Source of the DNA: Longilinea sp964536805
GTDB taxonomy: Bacteria > Chloroflexota > Anaerolineae > Anaerolineales > Anaerolineaceae
DNA: 64,000 bases
NCBI GenBank assembly: GCA_964536805.1
Contig: CAZHYQ010000007.1
Coordinates: 62,001-126,000, forward strand
Direction: 5' to 3'
Shown here: positions 25,802 to 34,757 of the stretch, in pieces
Position numbering within the stretch: position 1 is the stretch's first letter
Layout: the number at the start of each line of letters is the position of its first letter
Position numbers and translations under genes: made by a program
Notes under the pieces: model-generated
The model's database searches: none
The model's input: only the letters and a program-made list of their open reading frames with translations
What the model was told of the DNA's origin: nothing

Positions 25802-26428
25802 TTGAATTTTACATTCCTTCCCGCGGAAGTTAAGTTTTACGATTATTTTGAAAAACAAAGCACCAATCTGGTAGAAGGCGCCCGCCTGCTGAAAAACCTC
25901 GTCGATGATTTTCAAAACGTTGAGGAACAGGTCGGGCAAATCAATGAAGTCGAACATAAGGGCGATTTTCTTGTCCATGAAGTAACCGAACTGCTGCCGC
26001 GCACCCTGATCACGCCCATCGATTCGGAGGATATCATGCGCCTGGTTTCGGCGCTGGATGATGCCCTGGATGCCATGCAGGCCGCTGCGCTGCGCATGTC
26101 GATCTACCAGGTCACGGACGTGAAAAAACCGGCCCGCCGCCTGGCAGCTTTGATCCTGGAAAGCGCCCAGGAATTGGATGCAGCCATCAAGGGGCTGCGC
26201 GACAAGCGCGAATATGCCCACATCCGCCAGCGCATCGTCCAGATCAACACGCTCGAAAACAACGGCGACCGCGTGTTGTTTGATGGATTGGTCAGTCTGG
26301 TGGCGCATCGCGAGGATATGTTCGATTTCATGCGTTGGAAGGAAATTTACGAACTGCTGGAAGCCACCACCGACCGCATCGAAGACGCGGGGGATATCAT
26401 CCTGCGCGTGACCATCGCCAACGCCTGA
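25802..26428 (+). CDS. DUF47 (PhoU-like) phosphate transport regulator
   Basis: DUF47 proteins are PhoU-like helical bundles that bind metal and regulate the Pit transporter next to them. Two three-helix halves are visible. The E-x-x-x-D type metal residues lie in INEVEHKGDFLVHEV and in INTLENNGDRVLFDG, and PIDSEDIMRLVSALDDALDAM and YELLEATTDRIEDAGDIIL are family elements. The start is TTG at 25802, supported by GGAGGGA 4 nt upstream. It lies 18 nt before pit and forms an operon with it, with Pho-box-like repeats upstream. Confidence 0.92.
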   Translation: MNFTFLPAEVKFYDYFEKQSTNLVEGARLLKNLVDDFQNVEEQVGQINEVEHKGDFLVHEVTELLPRTLITPIDSEDIMRLVSALDDALDAMQAAALRMSIYQVTDVKKPARRLAALILESAQELDAAIKGLRDKREYAHIRQRIVQINTLENNGDRVLFDGLVSLVAHREDMFDFMRWKEIYELLEATTDRIEDAGDIILRVTIANA

Positions 26429-26446
26429 TAAGCTTCCATCCTTCCC

Positions 26447-27478
26447 ATGCTTGACCCCACTCTGCTGCTCATCATTATCATCATCGGCGTCGCGCTGGCC
26501 TTTGACTTTGTCAACGGTTTTCACGACGCCGCCAATTCCATCGCCACCGTGGTTTCCACCCGCGTGCTCACTCCTTTCCAGGGCGTGTTGTGGGCGGCGT
26601 TTTTCAATTTTGTGGCTGCCTTCACCTTCGGCACGGCCGTGGCCAAGACCATGGGCGCCGGGCTGATCGATGTCACCAAGGTGGATAATTTTGTCATTCT
26701 GGCAGGATTGGCCGGCGCAGTTTCCTGGGATTTGATCACCTGGCGGTTGGGCTTGCCCACCAGTTCATCGCACGCGCTGATGGGCGGTTACGGCGGCGCG
26801 GCCATCATTAAAGCTGGCTTTAACGTGCTGGTCATCAGCGGCTGGATAAAGGCCATCGCTTTCATCGTGATTGCCCCGTTGTTGGGCTGGGTCCTTGGCA
26901 CGCTCTTTATCACCATCATCTACCGGATTTTTCAGCACCAATCGCCAACGCGCGTCGATCACATCTTCCGGCGCGGCCAGCTGGTTTCCGCGGCCCTTTA
27001 CAGCCTGGGACACGGCACCAACGACGCCCAAAAAACCATGGGCATCATTGCCGGCGTGCTCTTCACCGTGCCAACCTACCGCTACCTCGTCTCCGACGCG
27101 TCCGGGCACCTCACCATCCCCTTCTGGATTGTGCTGATGGCGCATGCGGCCATTGCGTTGGGCACCGTTTCAGGTGGATGGCGCATTGTGCACACCATGG
27201 GCAGCAAGATCACCAAATTGCAGCCCATCGGCGGTTTTGCCGCTGAAACAGCCGGAGCCATCACGCTGTTTACCTCATCCACCCTGGGCATTCCCGTTTC
27301 AACCACGCACGTCATCACCGGCGCCATCGTCGGCATCGGCGCCGTGCACGGCAAGCGCGCCGTCAACTGGCACCTTGCCAGCCGGATTGTGTGGGCCTGG
27401 TTGTTCACTATCCCAGCCGCAGGTTTGCTGGCGGCTGGCTTTTACGAAATCATCCGGCTGGTGCAGCGCATTTTCTAA
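26447..27478 (+). CDS. pit: Inorganic phosphate transporter, PiT family
   Basis: A Na+- or H+-coupled phosphate symporter. The two PiT signatures are present: GFHDAANSIATVVSTRVLTP in the N-half and GHGTNDAQKTMGIIAGVL in the C-half. About 9-10 hydrophobic segments in 343 aa correspond to the shorter bacterial form without the long cytoplasmic loop. GLPTSSSHALMGGYGGAA and GIPVSTTHVITGAIVG are the paired pore loops. It is coupled to the DUF47 gene upstream, the usual arrangement. Confidence 0.95.
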   Translation: MLDPTLLLIIIIIGVALAFDFVNGFHDAANSIATVVSTRVLTPFQGVLWAAFFNFVAAFTFGTAVAKTMGAGLIDVTKVDNFVILAGLAGAVSWDLITWRLGLPTSSSHALMGGYGGAAIIKAGFNVLVISGWIKAIAFIVIAPLLGWVLGTLFITIIYRIFQHQSPTRVDHIFRRGQLVSAALYSLGHGTNDAQKTMGIIAGVLFTVPTYRYLVSDASGHLTIPFWIVLMAHAAIALGTVSGGWRIVHTMGSKITKLQPIGGFAAETAGAITLFTSSTLGIPVSTTHVITGAIVGIGAVHGKRAVNWHLASRIVWAWLFTIPAAGLLAAGFYEIIRLVQRIF

Positions 27479-27619
27479 CAGCTATCACTCCGGAACACGC
27501 CGCAGGTTTCAGCTTGCTGAGGTCCACGCAGTCCCGCCCGGCGCTCGTTCCATTTCTCCTGCGGGTATAATCCAGGTATCCCCTTACGAATTTGCGGCGA
27601 AAGGCGCACAGGTGTATCC

Positions 27620-28420
27620 ATGCTCAAAATTGGCGTTGCCCAGGCTGATTTTAAACTCGCGGACCGTTCAGCCAACCTCGCAACCATCCAAACCTTGCTC
27701 GCCGAAGCCGCGCAAAACGGCGTGGATGTGCTGGTGCTGCCCGAACTGGCCAACTCGGGCTATAACTTTGAATCCCTGGCCCAGGCCGAATCGGCGGCCG
27801 AAGTCGCGGACGAAGGCCCGGTTTGCCGGCTGCTGCGCGACTGGTCGGCGGCCGGACGGCTGGCGGTGAGCGGGTTGTGCGAGCGCGCCGGCGATGTGTT
27901 GTACAACTCGGCCGTGGTCTACGCCAATGGCGAGCTGGAAACGGTTTATCGCAAGGCGCACCTGTTTGCCAACGAAATCACTTTCTTCCGTCCCGGTAGC
28001 GGAAAACCGCCCGTGATCAGCTTCGGCGGACAGCAACTGGGGGTAATGATCTGCTTCGACTGGTTCTTCCCGGAATTTGCCCGCAGCCTGGCACTGCGCG
28101 GCGCGCAGATCATCCTGCACCCGGCCAACCTGGTGCTGCCCTACTGCCAGAAAGCCATGATCACCCGCTCCATCGAAAACCGCGTCTTCACCGCCACCGC
28201 CAACCGCACCGGCAACGACCGCGGCCTGGCGTTCTCGGGCCTGTCGCAGATCACCTCGCCAACCGGCGAACTGCTGGCGCAGGCCGGCGGCACAGGCAGC
28301 GGAGTGGTTTGGGCAGAAGTCGACCTGAACCAGGCGGACAATAAATGGGTGACAAAACAGAATCACCTCTTCAACGACCGCCGGCCTGACTTGTATGACG
28401 ATCTGGTACAGGCGGATTGA
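27620..28420 (+). CDS. Carbon-nitrogen hydrolase (nitrilase superfamily)
   Basis: The catalytic triad is visible: Glu in LPELANSGY, Lys in YRKAHLF and Cys in GVMICFDWFFPE. The 266-aa length and single domain fit the C-N hydrolase family that cleaves amides (omega-amidase, N-carbamoyl amide hydrolase, aliphatic amidase-like). The substrate is undetermined. A TATAAT at 27566-27571 lies upstream. The start at 27620 has no strong ribosome-binding site but gives the canonical MLKIGVAQADF start. It stands alone between pit and the osmC-like gene. Confidence 0.92.
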   Translation: MLKIGVAQADFKLADRSANLATIQTLLAEAAQNGVDVLVLPELANSGYNFESLAQAESAAEVADEGPVCRLLRDWSAAGRLAVSGLCERAGDVLYNSAVVYANGELETVYRKAHLFANEITFFRPGSGKPPVISFGGQQLGVMICFDWFFPEFARSLALRGAQIILHPANLVLPYCQKAMITRSIENRVFTATANRTGNDRGLAFSGLSQITSPTGELLAQAGGTGSGVVWAEVDLNQADNKWVTKQNHLFNDRRPDLYDDLVQAD

Positions 28421-28481
28421 TAAAAGAGTTAAAATTCTACAGGCAGTGGCGGGTCGCCCATTCTGCAAGGATCTCCAAATT

Positions 28482-28510
28482 TGACTCCGGCTGCCCGGGA
28501 TGTTACACTT
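28482..28510 (+). promoter_or_regulatory. Promoter of the OsmC-family gene
   Basis: TTGACT at 28482-28487 and TACACT at 28505-28510 with a 17-nt spacer, about 40 nt before the ATG. A truncated copy of the GGCGGGTCG repeat lies just upstream at 28448-28457. Confidence 0.75.
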
Positions 28511-28551
28511 TTCACAGAAACACTCAATAATTTCTCCAAAGGAGTTAAACC

Positions 28552-28968
28552 ATGCCTGTACGTGAATCAACCGCAGTCTGGAATGGAAGCCTGACCGAAG
28601 GCAAAGGCAGCATGCGCCTGGCCTCGGGTGCCTATGAAGGCGAGTTCACCCGCGCCTCGCGTTTCGAAGAAGCCAAGGGCACCAACCCCGAAGAACTGAT
28701 CGGCGCGGCGCATGCCGGCTGCTTTTCAATGTTCCTCTCAGCGCTGCTCTCCAAAGCCGAACACATCCCGGTCAGCATCGCCACCAGCGCCAAAGTCCAC
28801 CTGGGTGCCGGCCCCAAGATCACCCTGATCGAGCTTTCCACCGTCGGCGATGTTCCCGGCATCGATGAGAAGACCTTTGTCGAATTCGCCGAGCAGGCCA
28901 AAAAGGGCTGCCCGGTTTCGCAGGCGCTGGCGGCCGTCGAAATCACCCTGAGCGCCAAACTGAAATAA
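28552..28968 (+). CDS. OsmC/Ohr family peroxidase
   Basis: OsmC proteins reduce organic hydroperoxides with two cysteines. Both are here: the peroxidatic Cys in GAAHAGCFSMFLS (about residue 60) and the resolving Cys in KKGCPVSQAL (about residue 123). TNPEELIGAAHAGCFSM is the family signature and the 138-aa length is standard for the OsmC subgroup. AAAGGAG precedes the ATG. Own promoter and terminator make it monocistronic. It would protect an anaerobe against peroxide exposure. Confidence 0.95.
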   Translation: MPVRESTAVWNGSLTEGKGSMRLASGAYEGEFTRASRFEEAKGTNPEELIGAAHAGCFSMFLSALLSKAEHIPVSIATSAKVHLGAGPKITLIELSTVGDVPGIDEKTFVEFAEQAKKGCPVSQALAAVEITLSAKLK

Positions 28969-28990
28969 TTTCGCCCAACGCATCAGTAAA

Positions 28991-29017
28991 GGCGGAGCCC
29001 ATGGCTCCGCCTTTTTT
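28991..29017 (+). terminator. Terminator of the OsmC-family gene
   Basis: GGCGGAGCC (28991-28999) pairs with GGCTCCGCC (29003-29011), then six T. Confidence 0.92.
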
Positions 29018-29116
29018 CATGCCAACCCGCCTGCCGCCGCGGAGATCAGGATACCTGTACTCTTCCATAACGGTAAAACAGGGTATGATTCAGAAATCCA
29101 ATTTTCCGGGGGCTGC

Positions 29117-30220
29117 GTGACCAATCAACCTTTTCCGAACTGGCTGGAAATCGATCTTTCCGCCGTCACCCAAAACACGCGCGAGGTGCTGCGCCAGACC
29201 GGCGTACCGCTGATGGCGGTTGTCAAAGCCAACGCCTACGGCATGGGGGCCGTTCCCATCAGCCGGGCCATGCTTTCGGGCGGCGCGGAATACCTGGCGG
29301 TGGCGCGCGCTTGCGAGGCGATGGCGCTGCGCCAGGCTGGCATTGAGGCGCCGCTGCTGTTGTTCGGGCTGCCGGCGGAGGGCGAACTGGATGCACTGAT
29401 CGCTGCCAACGTGACGCTGACGCTGACCGGCTTCGAGGCGGCCGAACTGTACGCCGCCCGGGCTGCCGCGCTGGATCTGCGCCCGCGGGTGCACCTGAAG
29501 GTCGATACCGGCATGGGGCGCTTTGGCGTGTTGGCCGAGGAAGTTTTGCCATTGGCGCGGCGCGCCCTGGAAAATGGGCTGGAACTGGAAGGCATCTACA
29601 CCCACTTCGCCGTCATCGACATCGACCCGCACGACGCGCTCAACGCGCTGCAGCTCGAGCGTTTTCACCAGGCGCTTGCCGCGCTTGAGTCGGCCGGGCT
29701 TTTCCCGCGCTGGGTGCACGCCGCCAATTCAGCCGCCGCCCTGGGGCAACCACAGACGCGTTTCAACATGGTGCGCGCCGGTTCGGCCATGCTGGGCATC
29801 CGTCCCTATTACTACGCTCCCTTTCCCCAGTATTTGCGCCGCGTGCTCGCCTGGAAGACCCGCCTGATTTCCTGCCGCACCCTCCCGCCGGGCTGGGGCG
29901 TCAGTTACGGGCAGACCTATCACACCACCGGGGAAGAGGTGATCGGCGTGATCGCTGCCGGTTATGCCGACGGTTTTCGCCGCTCACCGGTCAATGAAGT
30001 GCTGATCGACAGCCAACGCGTGCCGGTGGTAGGCCGGGTTTGTGCCGATAATTGCATGCTGTGCCTGCCGCGGCCGTTTCCATTGGGCAGCGAAGTGGTT
30101 CTGATCGGCGGTCAGGGCAATGAAGCGATCCAAATTGAAGACCTGGCGGAACGCTGGAACACCGCCCAGGCCGACGTGGTCAGCGCCATCGCGCCGCGCG
30201 TGGAACGGGTATATGTGTAA
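29117..30220 (+). CDS. alr: Alanine racemase
   Basis: PLP enzyme making D-alanine for peptidoglycan. The Schiff-base lysine is Lys37 in AVVKANAYG and the second base is Tyr265 in GVSYGQTYHTTG. GRVCADNCML is the conserved C-terminal element. The usual GHG after the lysine loop is GMG here. GTG at 29117 is the start, preceded by GGGGG. A TATGAT at 29084-29089 may be its -10. The 367-aa length is standard. The gene is single. Confidence 0.95.
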   Translation: MTNQPFPNWLEIDLSAVTQNTREVLRQTGVPLMAVVKANAYGMGAVPISRAMLSGGAEYLAVARACEAMALRQAGIEAPLLLFGLPAEGELDALIAANVTLTLTGFEAAELYAARAAALDLRPRVHLKVDTGMGRFGVLAEEVLPLARRALENGLELEGIYTHFAVIDIDPHDALNALQLERFHQALAALESAGLFPRWVHAANSAAALGQPQTRFNMVRAGSAMLGIRPYYYAPFPQYLRRVLAWKTRLISCRTLPPGWGVSYGQTYHTTGEEVIGVIAAGYADGFRRSPVNEVLIDSQRVPVVGRVCADNCMLCLPRPFPLGSEVVLIGGQGNEAIQIEDLAERWNTAQADVVSAIAPRVERVYV

Positions 30221-30223
30221 TCG

Positions 30224-30284
30224 GGATTGGTATTCGGTATATGGTATTGGGTATTCGGTATGCGGTATGCGGTATGCGGTATGC
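30224..30284. repeat. Degenerate heptamer array (GTATTCG/GTATGCG)
   Basis: Seven- to eight-nt units of the form GGTAT(T/G)(C/G) repeat across about 60 bases right after alr. The last three copies, GGTATGC, are exact. There are no spacers, so it is not a CRISPR array. Confidence 0.75.
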
Positions 30285-30366
30285 CTGTCTACGGCAATTT
30301 TCGATTGTTGAAACCTTCTACCGTAAACGGATGCCGCATCAACCCTGAACAAAGCTCATATACCGT

Positions 30367-31224
30367 TTACTCAAAAACCGTAACGGTTTGCTGCTCCAGC
30401 GGCGGGTAAATCTGCCCGGGCACTGGCGGCATGGCGTTGTAAATCCAGTCCACCTGCACGCCGGCGCGGGCTAGGCCGGCGCGCCGCCGAATACCGGTGT
30501 AGATGCCGCGCACCAGCACATCCTCCATGGTCAGCGCCATGCCCAGCATGGCCACCGGGCTGCCAGCCGGGATGGCGGCCAGTTCGGCGCCGTACACGCT
30601 GGTGGAAATCAACAGCCGTTCGTCGCCGTCAGACTGCGCCTGAATGACCGGAATGATCCACGGGTAGCCGTCGCTGTCGAGGTATGCCAGGAACTTGAGG
30701 TTATCCAGCCTGTCAAAAATGCCGCGCGTCCAGGCATTCATCACCGCTTTCGAAGGCGGCTTTGGCGAGAGCATGCGAGCCAGGATGGTTTTAATCGCCG
30801 CCAACACCACGGCGTTCATCGGCAGCGGCGCTATGCCGGTGTGCCCGATCAAGTCCATGTAATGGACGGTGTGAATGCCGAAGTAGGCGTTGTAGCGGAA
30901 CATGGGCACGTTATTGAACCATTCAAAATCCGGCCCGCCGGTCTCGCTGTGCGTCCACAGCGACTTGCCGCGCCAGATGCGTTTATCCAGCGTCATGATC
31001 ATGAAAGCCGTCTTGCCGTTCTCGCGTATGTATTGCTTGCTTTGACCTTCAATGAATTGCCCCCAGATCACGGTTTGCGGCGAACCGGCTTTCAGGCTGG
31101 AGATCAGAGTCAGGTGCGGCAGCCCCTGCGGGTTGACGGTAGCCAGCAGGCCGATTTTCATGGCCGGTTCGAAGGCCAGCATATCCTCGGCGGTGAATTG
31201 TGTTTGGTTGAGTTGAACGGTCAT
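30367..31224 (-). CDS. Pyridoxamine-phosphate-oxidase-like protein of the GRE operon
   Basis: The N-terminal region (MLAFEPAMKIGLLATVNPQGLPHLTLISSLKA) and a later one (LKFLAYLDSDGYPWIIPVIQAQ) each look like the first strands of an FMN-binding split barrel, so the 285-aa protein may carry two such units. Flavin binding is inferred. The start at 31224 has AGGGAGAGA just upstream, and the longer frame would run into the activase gene. It lies 10 nt after the activase stop and is the last gene of the operon. Its role with the glycyl radical enzyme is unknown. Confidence 0.65.
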   Translation of the reverse strand: MTVQLNQTQFTAEDMLAFEPAMKIGLLATVNPQGLPHLTLISSLKAGSPQTVIWGQFIEGQSKQYIRENGKTAFMIMTLDKRIWRGKSLWTHSETGGPDFEWFNNVPMFRYNAYFGIHTVHYMDLIGHTGIAPLPMNAVVLAAIKTILARMLSPKPPSKAVMNAWTRGIFDRLDNLKFLAYLDSDGYPWIIPVIQAQSDGDERLLISTSVYGAELAAIPAGSPVAMLGMALTMEDVLVRGIYTGIRRRAGLARAGVQVDWIYNAMPPVPGQIYPPLEQQTVTVFE

Positions 31225-31234
31225 GGCTCTCTCC

Positions 31235-32197
31235 CTAAGTTTCGACGCGCGCGGCGCCGGTGACAAAAACGCGGTCCGGTGAAAAACCTGCCCCGCGCGC
31301 CCACTCGCCGGCCTGCGCCAGGTCCGCAGCGCTCATCAGGCTGGTTTGATTGAAATCCCACGTCATTTCCAGGCGGCGGTATTTATCGCGGCACAAATTG
31401 TTGAAGGCGCACAATTCCCAGCGCTCCACCTGATCGCCCAGGTATTGTGCCAGCCAGGCGCCGATGGCGCCAAGGTTTTCCGCCGAAGCAGTCGCGCCCG
31501 GGATGAGCGGCGTGCGCACCCAAAGCTTCTTTTCCGGGTGCTGCGCGAGAAATTCCCCCAGCCAGCGCAGGTTATCCAATATCCGCTCGTTATTGACCCC
31601 GGTGAAGCGGCGGTGCGCCTGCGAGTCGATCAATTTCACATCGTACAGGACCAAATCACTCGCCCCGGCCAGGCGCTCGAGCGTTTCGCGGCTGCACAAG
31701 CCGCAGGTATCCAGCGCAGTGGAAATGCCGTTGACGTGCAGGATTTGCAGCAGCGCCAGCGCAAAATCCGCCTGCAGCGACGGCTCGCCGCCCGAAAGCG
31801 TCACCCCGCCGCCGGATTTTTCATAATAGGCGCGGTCCTTGAGCAGTTCCTGCGCCAGTGACCCCGCGCCCACCCGACTGCCCAGCATCTCCTGGGCATT
31901 GGCCGGGCAGGTCTCGACGCATGTGCCGCACACCTGGCAGAGGGCGCGGTCGCGCACCAATCCGTCAGAATTCCTGTGCAGCGCACCCTGCGGGCAGGCT
32001 TTCAGGCAGCCCCCGCAGCCGATGCAGCGGTTTTCCAGCCACTGCACCTGCGGCTGCGGCGAAATGCTCTCGGGGTTATGGCACCAGGTGCAGTGCAGCG
32101 GGCAGCCCTTGAAGAATACTGTGGTCCGGATGCCCGGCCCGTCTTCAGTCGAGAGCCGCTGCAGGTGCAGAATGGTGCCTTCCACTTCGTTTTGCAT
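31235..32197 (-). CDS. Glycyl radical enzyme activating protein (radical SAM)
   Basis: It installs the glycyl radical on its partner using S-adenosylmethionine. The radical-SAM cluster is CPLHCTWC (residues 32, 36, 39). Two extra 4Fe-4S clusters of ferredoxin type follow in CIGCGGCLKACP and CQVCGTCVETCP, as in activases of dehydratase/decarboxylase-type enzymes rather than the short PFL activase. SGGEPSLQ is the SAM-binding GGE motif. ATG at 32197 is used; the preceding TTG is an alternative. It begins 7 nt after the stop of the glycyl radical enzyme gene, its obvious partner. Confidence 0.95.
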   Translation of the reverse strand: MQNEVEGTILHLQRLSTEDGPGIRTTVFFKGCPLHCTWCHNPESISPQPQVQWLENRCIGCGGCLKACPQGALHRNSDGLVRDRALCQVCGTCVETCPANAQEMLGSRVGAGSLAQELLKDRAYYEKSGGGVTLSGGEPSLQADFALALLQILHVNGISTALDTCGLCSRETLERLAGASDLVLYDVKLIDSQAHRRFTGVNNERILDNLRWLGEFLAQHPEKKLWVRTPLIPGATASAENLGAIGAWLAQYLGDQVERWELCAFNNLCRDKYRRLEMTWDFNQTSLMSAADLAQAGEWARGAGFSPDRVFVTGAARVET

Positions 32198-32204
32198 CAA
32201 TGCA

Positions 32205-34727
32205 TCACCCCATCAGGTGGCTTTCGCGCGCGATGATCTCGTCCTGCAGTTCCTTGCCGATGCTGGTGAAGTAGGCGTTGTAGCCGGTCACCCGCACCAG
32301 CAGGTGGCGGTAATTTTCGGGGTGGCGCTGCGCGTCGCGCAGCATCTCGGCATCGATCATGTTGATCTGCAGCGCCGTGCCGCCGTTTTCCAGGTAGCCG
32401 CGCAGGAAGGCCTTGAACTTCTCCTTGTGTTCGGGGTCGCGCAGGATGGACGGGTTGAAGGTGATGGTGTGGCTACCGCCGTTTGGCAGCAGGTTGAAAT
32501 AATCCTGGTACTGTCCCCGGCCGTCGGCGGCGCGCCCGCCGAGTACCTTGCCGACCGAATTGACGTTGGAGGTAGGCCCGTTGATGTCGGCGCCGTTGGA
32601 GGGGCAGATGGCGTTGGAAAGGAATTTGCCTTTGGCGCGCCCGTCCGGGCTGGCGGGCAGGATGTCGGAATAGGCGATCCAGTAGTTCCAGCTCAGCATG
32701 CCGGGCCGGAACTGCCGGCCGGTGGAGCGGGTCTTGTGCTTCCAGCTCTCCTCCGTCCATAATTCCATCACCTGGCCGGCAATGGCATCCGCGGCATCAT
32801 CGTCGCGCCCGTACTTCGGTGCTTTGTTGGCGGCCACGGCCTGCAGCACCTCGTGCCCGGCCCAGTTATCGCGCAGCGCCTGCACCAGTTCGGGCAGCGT
32901 GCATACCTTTTTGTCATACACCAGGTACTTGACCGCCAGCAGCGAATCGACCGTGGTGGCGTAGGTGACCGCTTCAAGGGTCACAAAGTTCAGTTCCGCG
33001 CCGCCTTCGGTCACATCCTTGCCCTTAGCCGCGCAGCCCTTCACCAGGCAGGAGAGATACGGCGTGGGATGAAAGCGCGCACGGATTTGCTCGGAGCCTT
33101 CGTAAATTTCGGCCATCCTGGCGATGATGTAGCGCGTCTGGGCGGCATAGGCATTCCAAAACTGTTCCCAGGTAGCCAATGAGGCGGCACTGCCGGTATC
33201 CGGCCCATCCCGTTTGGCGGGTTCGGTCTTACCGGTGAGCGGATCGGTGAAGGGCAGCAGGTCGTAACCGCCGGTCAGCGCCAGTTCCACCGCCTTGAGC
33301 AGGTTGAGGTTGGCGTCCACCGTGCCGGAGCGGTCGTTGCCGACCATGGTGTTCTCCAGGCAACCCACCGGGGCGTAATCGTGGACGTTGTTTTCATTGA
33401 TGTATTGCTGCACGCTGGCTTTTTCGGCCTCCAGCAGCATGCCGGCCATCGAGCGCTCGTCAAAGTTAAGCAGGAACGGCGCGCCCTGGCTGGAGGCGAT
33501 CATATTGACCACCTTGTCCATCAGCGCCTCGGGGCTGTTGCGGTGCAGGCGCACATTGGGCTTTGGCTCAAGAATCGGCGACATTTCGTCGATCACTTCC
33601 AACATCGCGTAGGTCAGGTCGTTGGTCAAATCCGTCCCATTGGGCCCCATGCCGGAGAGCGTGATCAATTGCCCGTAGCCGGCCGTGATACCCTGGTTGC
33701 CGCCGGTGCGGATCATGGCGTCGTAGGCGGTGTTGCAATGGATCCAGAAGCATTTGAGAATTTCCTTGCCAAATTCGCGCGGCATACCCTGCTCGAGCGA
33801 GCGCTGCCAGAGCGGGTAGAGGTACTGGTCGATGCGCCCGAAGGAATCGCCCGGGCCGGGGTAGCCCTCGTCGCTCATCACCAGCATGTGGGTCAGCCAC
33901 AAGGCTTCCACACCCTCCCAGAAGGTCTGCGGCGCTTCCCACGGCACGCGCAGCAGCATGCCGGCCAGCTCCTCCAGCTCAGCCTGACGCTGTTCGCCGG
34001 GTTCTTTCAAGGCCAGTCCGGCACACACGTGGCTGTATTCAGCCGCCAGGTCGCGCGGCAGCGTGGCCGCGATCAGCATGGCGCGCAGTTGGGCGCCTTT
34101 TTTGCCCTGCTTTTCAGTCGGAGAGAGCGCCTCATAGGATTGGGTCAATTCTGCATGGATGCCCTGCCAGCCGCGCGCGATGACCTCGCCGTAGCCCGGC
34201 ACCAGGTGGCCGCTGGTGGCGCCGCTGTTGCCGTAGCCGTGATTGTGCAGCCACAGCATGGCCGCACGCGCGCCTTTGGGTCCGTACACCAGGGCATCGC
34301 GCTCTTTGGCTTCCTGTTCCTTGAAACAAGCCGAACTGAGAATGTTGAAGCGCCCCCCGGCGATCAGATCGCCCGGCAGCATCTCCTTGGGTAAATAGCG
34401 CACCATCACTTCCTTCACGAACCAGGCGCGCCTTTCCGGCAGGCTCCACGTCCAAAAGGCCTCCGGCAGCGCCACCGGCCGCGCCACCTGGCGGAAGGAA
34501 GAGCGAAAGGTTTGCAGGAAGGTATAGGTTTCCGGCACAATGTAAAACGAGATTTCATTGAACTGGAAATCCCAGGGCGTGCCGGTCGTCCAGGCGGTAA
34601 ACTCGTTATTCCATTCCCGCTTCACGCCCTGAAAGTAGTAGTCCCGCAGCCATTGGATGCGGGGTGAAAGATTCTGCGGCGTCTTGATGGCATAGCGCGG
34701 TTTTTCGGTTTGGGTTGGAGTACACAT
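32205..34727 (-). CDS. Glycyl radical enzyme, substrate unassigned
   Basis: An 840-aa enzyme of the PFL-like barrel family. The radical glycine is Gly815 in VRVTGYNAYF near the C-terminus. The thiyl cysteine is Cys456 in APVGCLENT, with Glu two residues on (Glu458). Cys-x-Glu is typical of dehydratases, CutC-type lyases and arylacetate decarboxylases, while true pyruvate formate-lyase has two adjacent cysteines. The start is ATG at 34727 behind AAGGAGG; an upstream TTG is rejected. Order: gntR, this gene, activase, PPOX-like. No microcompartment gene is near. The product could be an aldehyde handled by the divergent aldo/keto reductase, which is conjecture. Confidence 0.93.
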   Translation of the reverse strand: MCTPTQTEKPRYAIKTPQNLSPRIQWLRDYYFQGVKREWNNEFTAWTTGTPWDFQFNEISFYIVPETYTFLQTFRSSFRQVARPVALPEAFWTWSLPERRAWFVKEVMVRYLPKEMLPGDLIAGGRFNILSSACFKEQEAKERDALVYGPKGARAAMLWLHNHGYGNSGATSGHLVPGYGEVIARGWQGIHAELTQSYEALSPTEKQGKKGAQLRAMLIAATLPRDLAAEYSHVCAGLALKEPGEQRQAELEELAGMLLRVPWEAPQTFWEGVEALWLTHMLVMSDEGYPGPGDSFGRIDQYLYPLWQRSLEQGMPREFGKEILKCFWIHCNTAYDAMIRTGGNQGITAGYGQLITLSGMGPNGTDLTNDLTYAMLEVIDEMSPILEPKPNVRLHRNSPEALMDKVVNMIASSQGAPFLLNFDERSMAGMLLEAEKASVQQYINENNVHDYAPVGCLENTMVGNDRSGTVDANLNLLKAVELALTGGYDLLPFTDPLTGKTEPAKRDGPDTGSAASLATWEQFWNAYAAQTRYIIARMAEIYEGSEQIRARFHPTPYLSCLVKGCAAKGKDVTEGGAELNFVTLEAVTYATTVDSLLAVKYLVYDKKVCTLPELVQALRDNWAGHEVLQAVAANKAPKYGRDDDAADAIAGQVMELWTEESWKHKTRSTGRQFRPGMLSWNYWIAYSDILPASPDGRAKGKFLSNAICPSNGADINGPTSNVNSVGKVLGGRAADGRGQYQDYFNLLPNGGSHTITFNPSILRDPEHKEKFKAFLRGYLENGGTALQINMIDAEMLRDAQRHPENYRHLLVRVTGYNAYFTSIGKELQDEIIARESHLMG

Positions 34728-34757
34728 CTTCCCTCCTTGCAGGGTTTTCAATTGCTT

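Noticed and set aside
30224..30284. Possible CRISPR array
   Set aside because: Units are 7-8 nt with no spacers and no cas gene is near. The same holds for the arrays at 43610, 45686 and 61237.
32205..34727. Pyruvate formate-lyase
   Set aside because: The active site has a single Cys followed by Leu-Glu, not adjacent cysteines, and the activase has two extra ferredoxin clusters.
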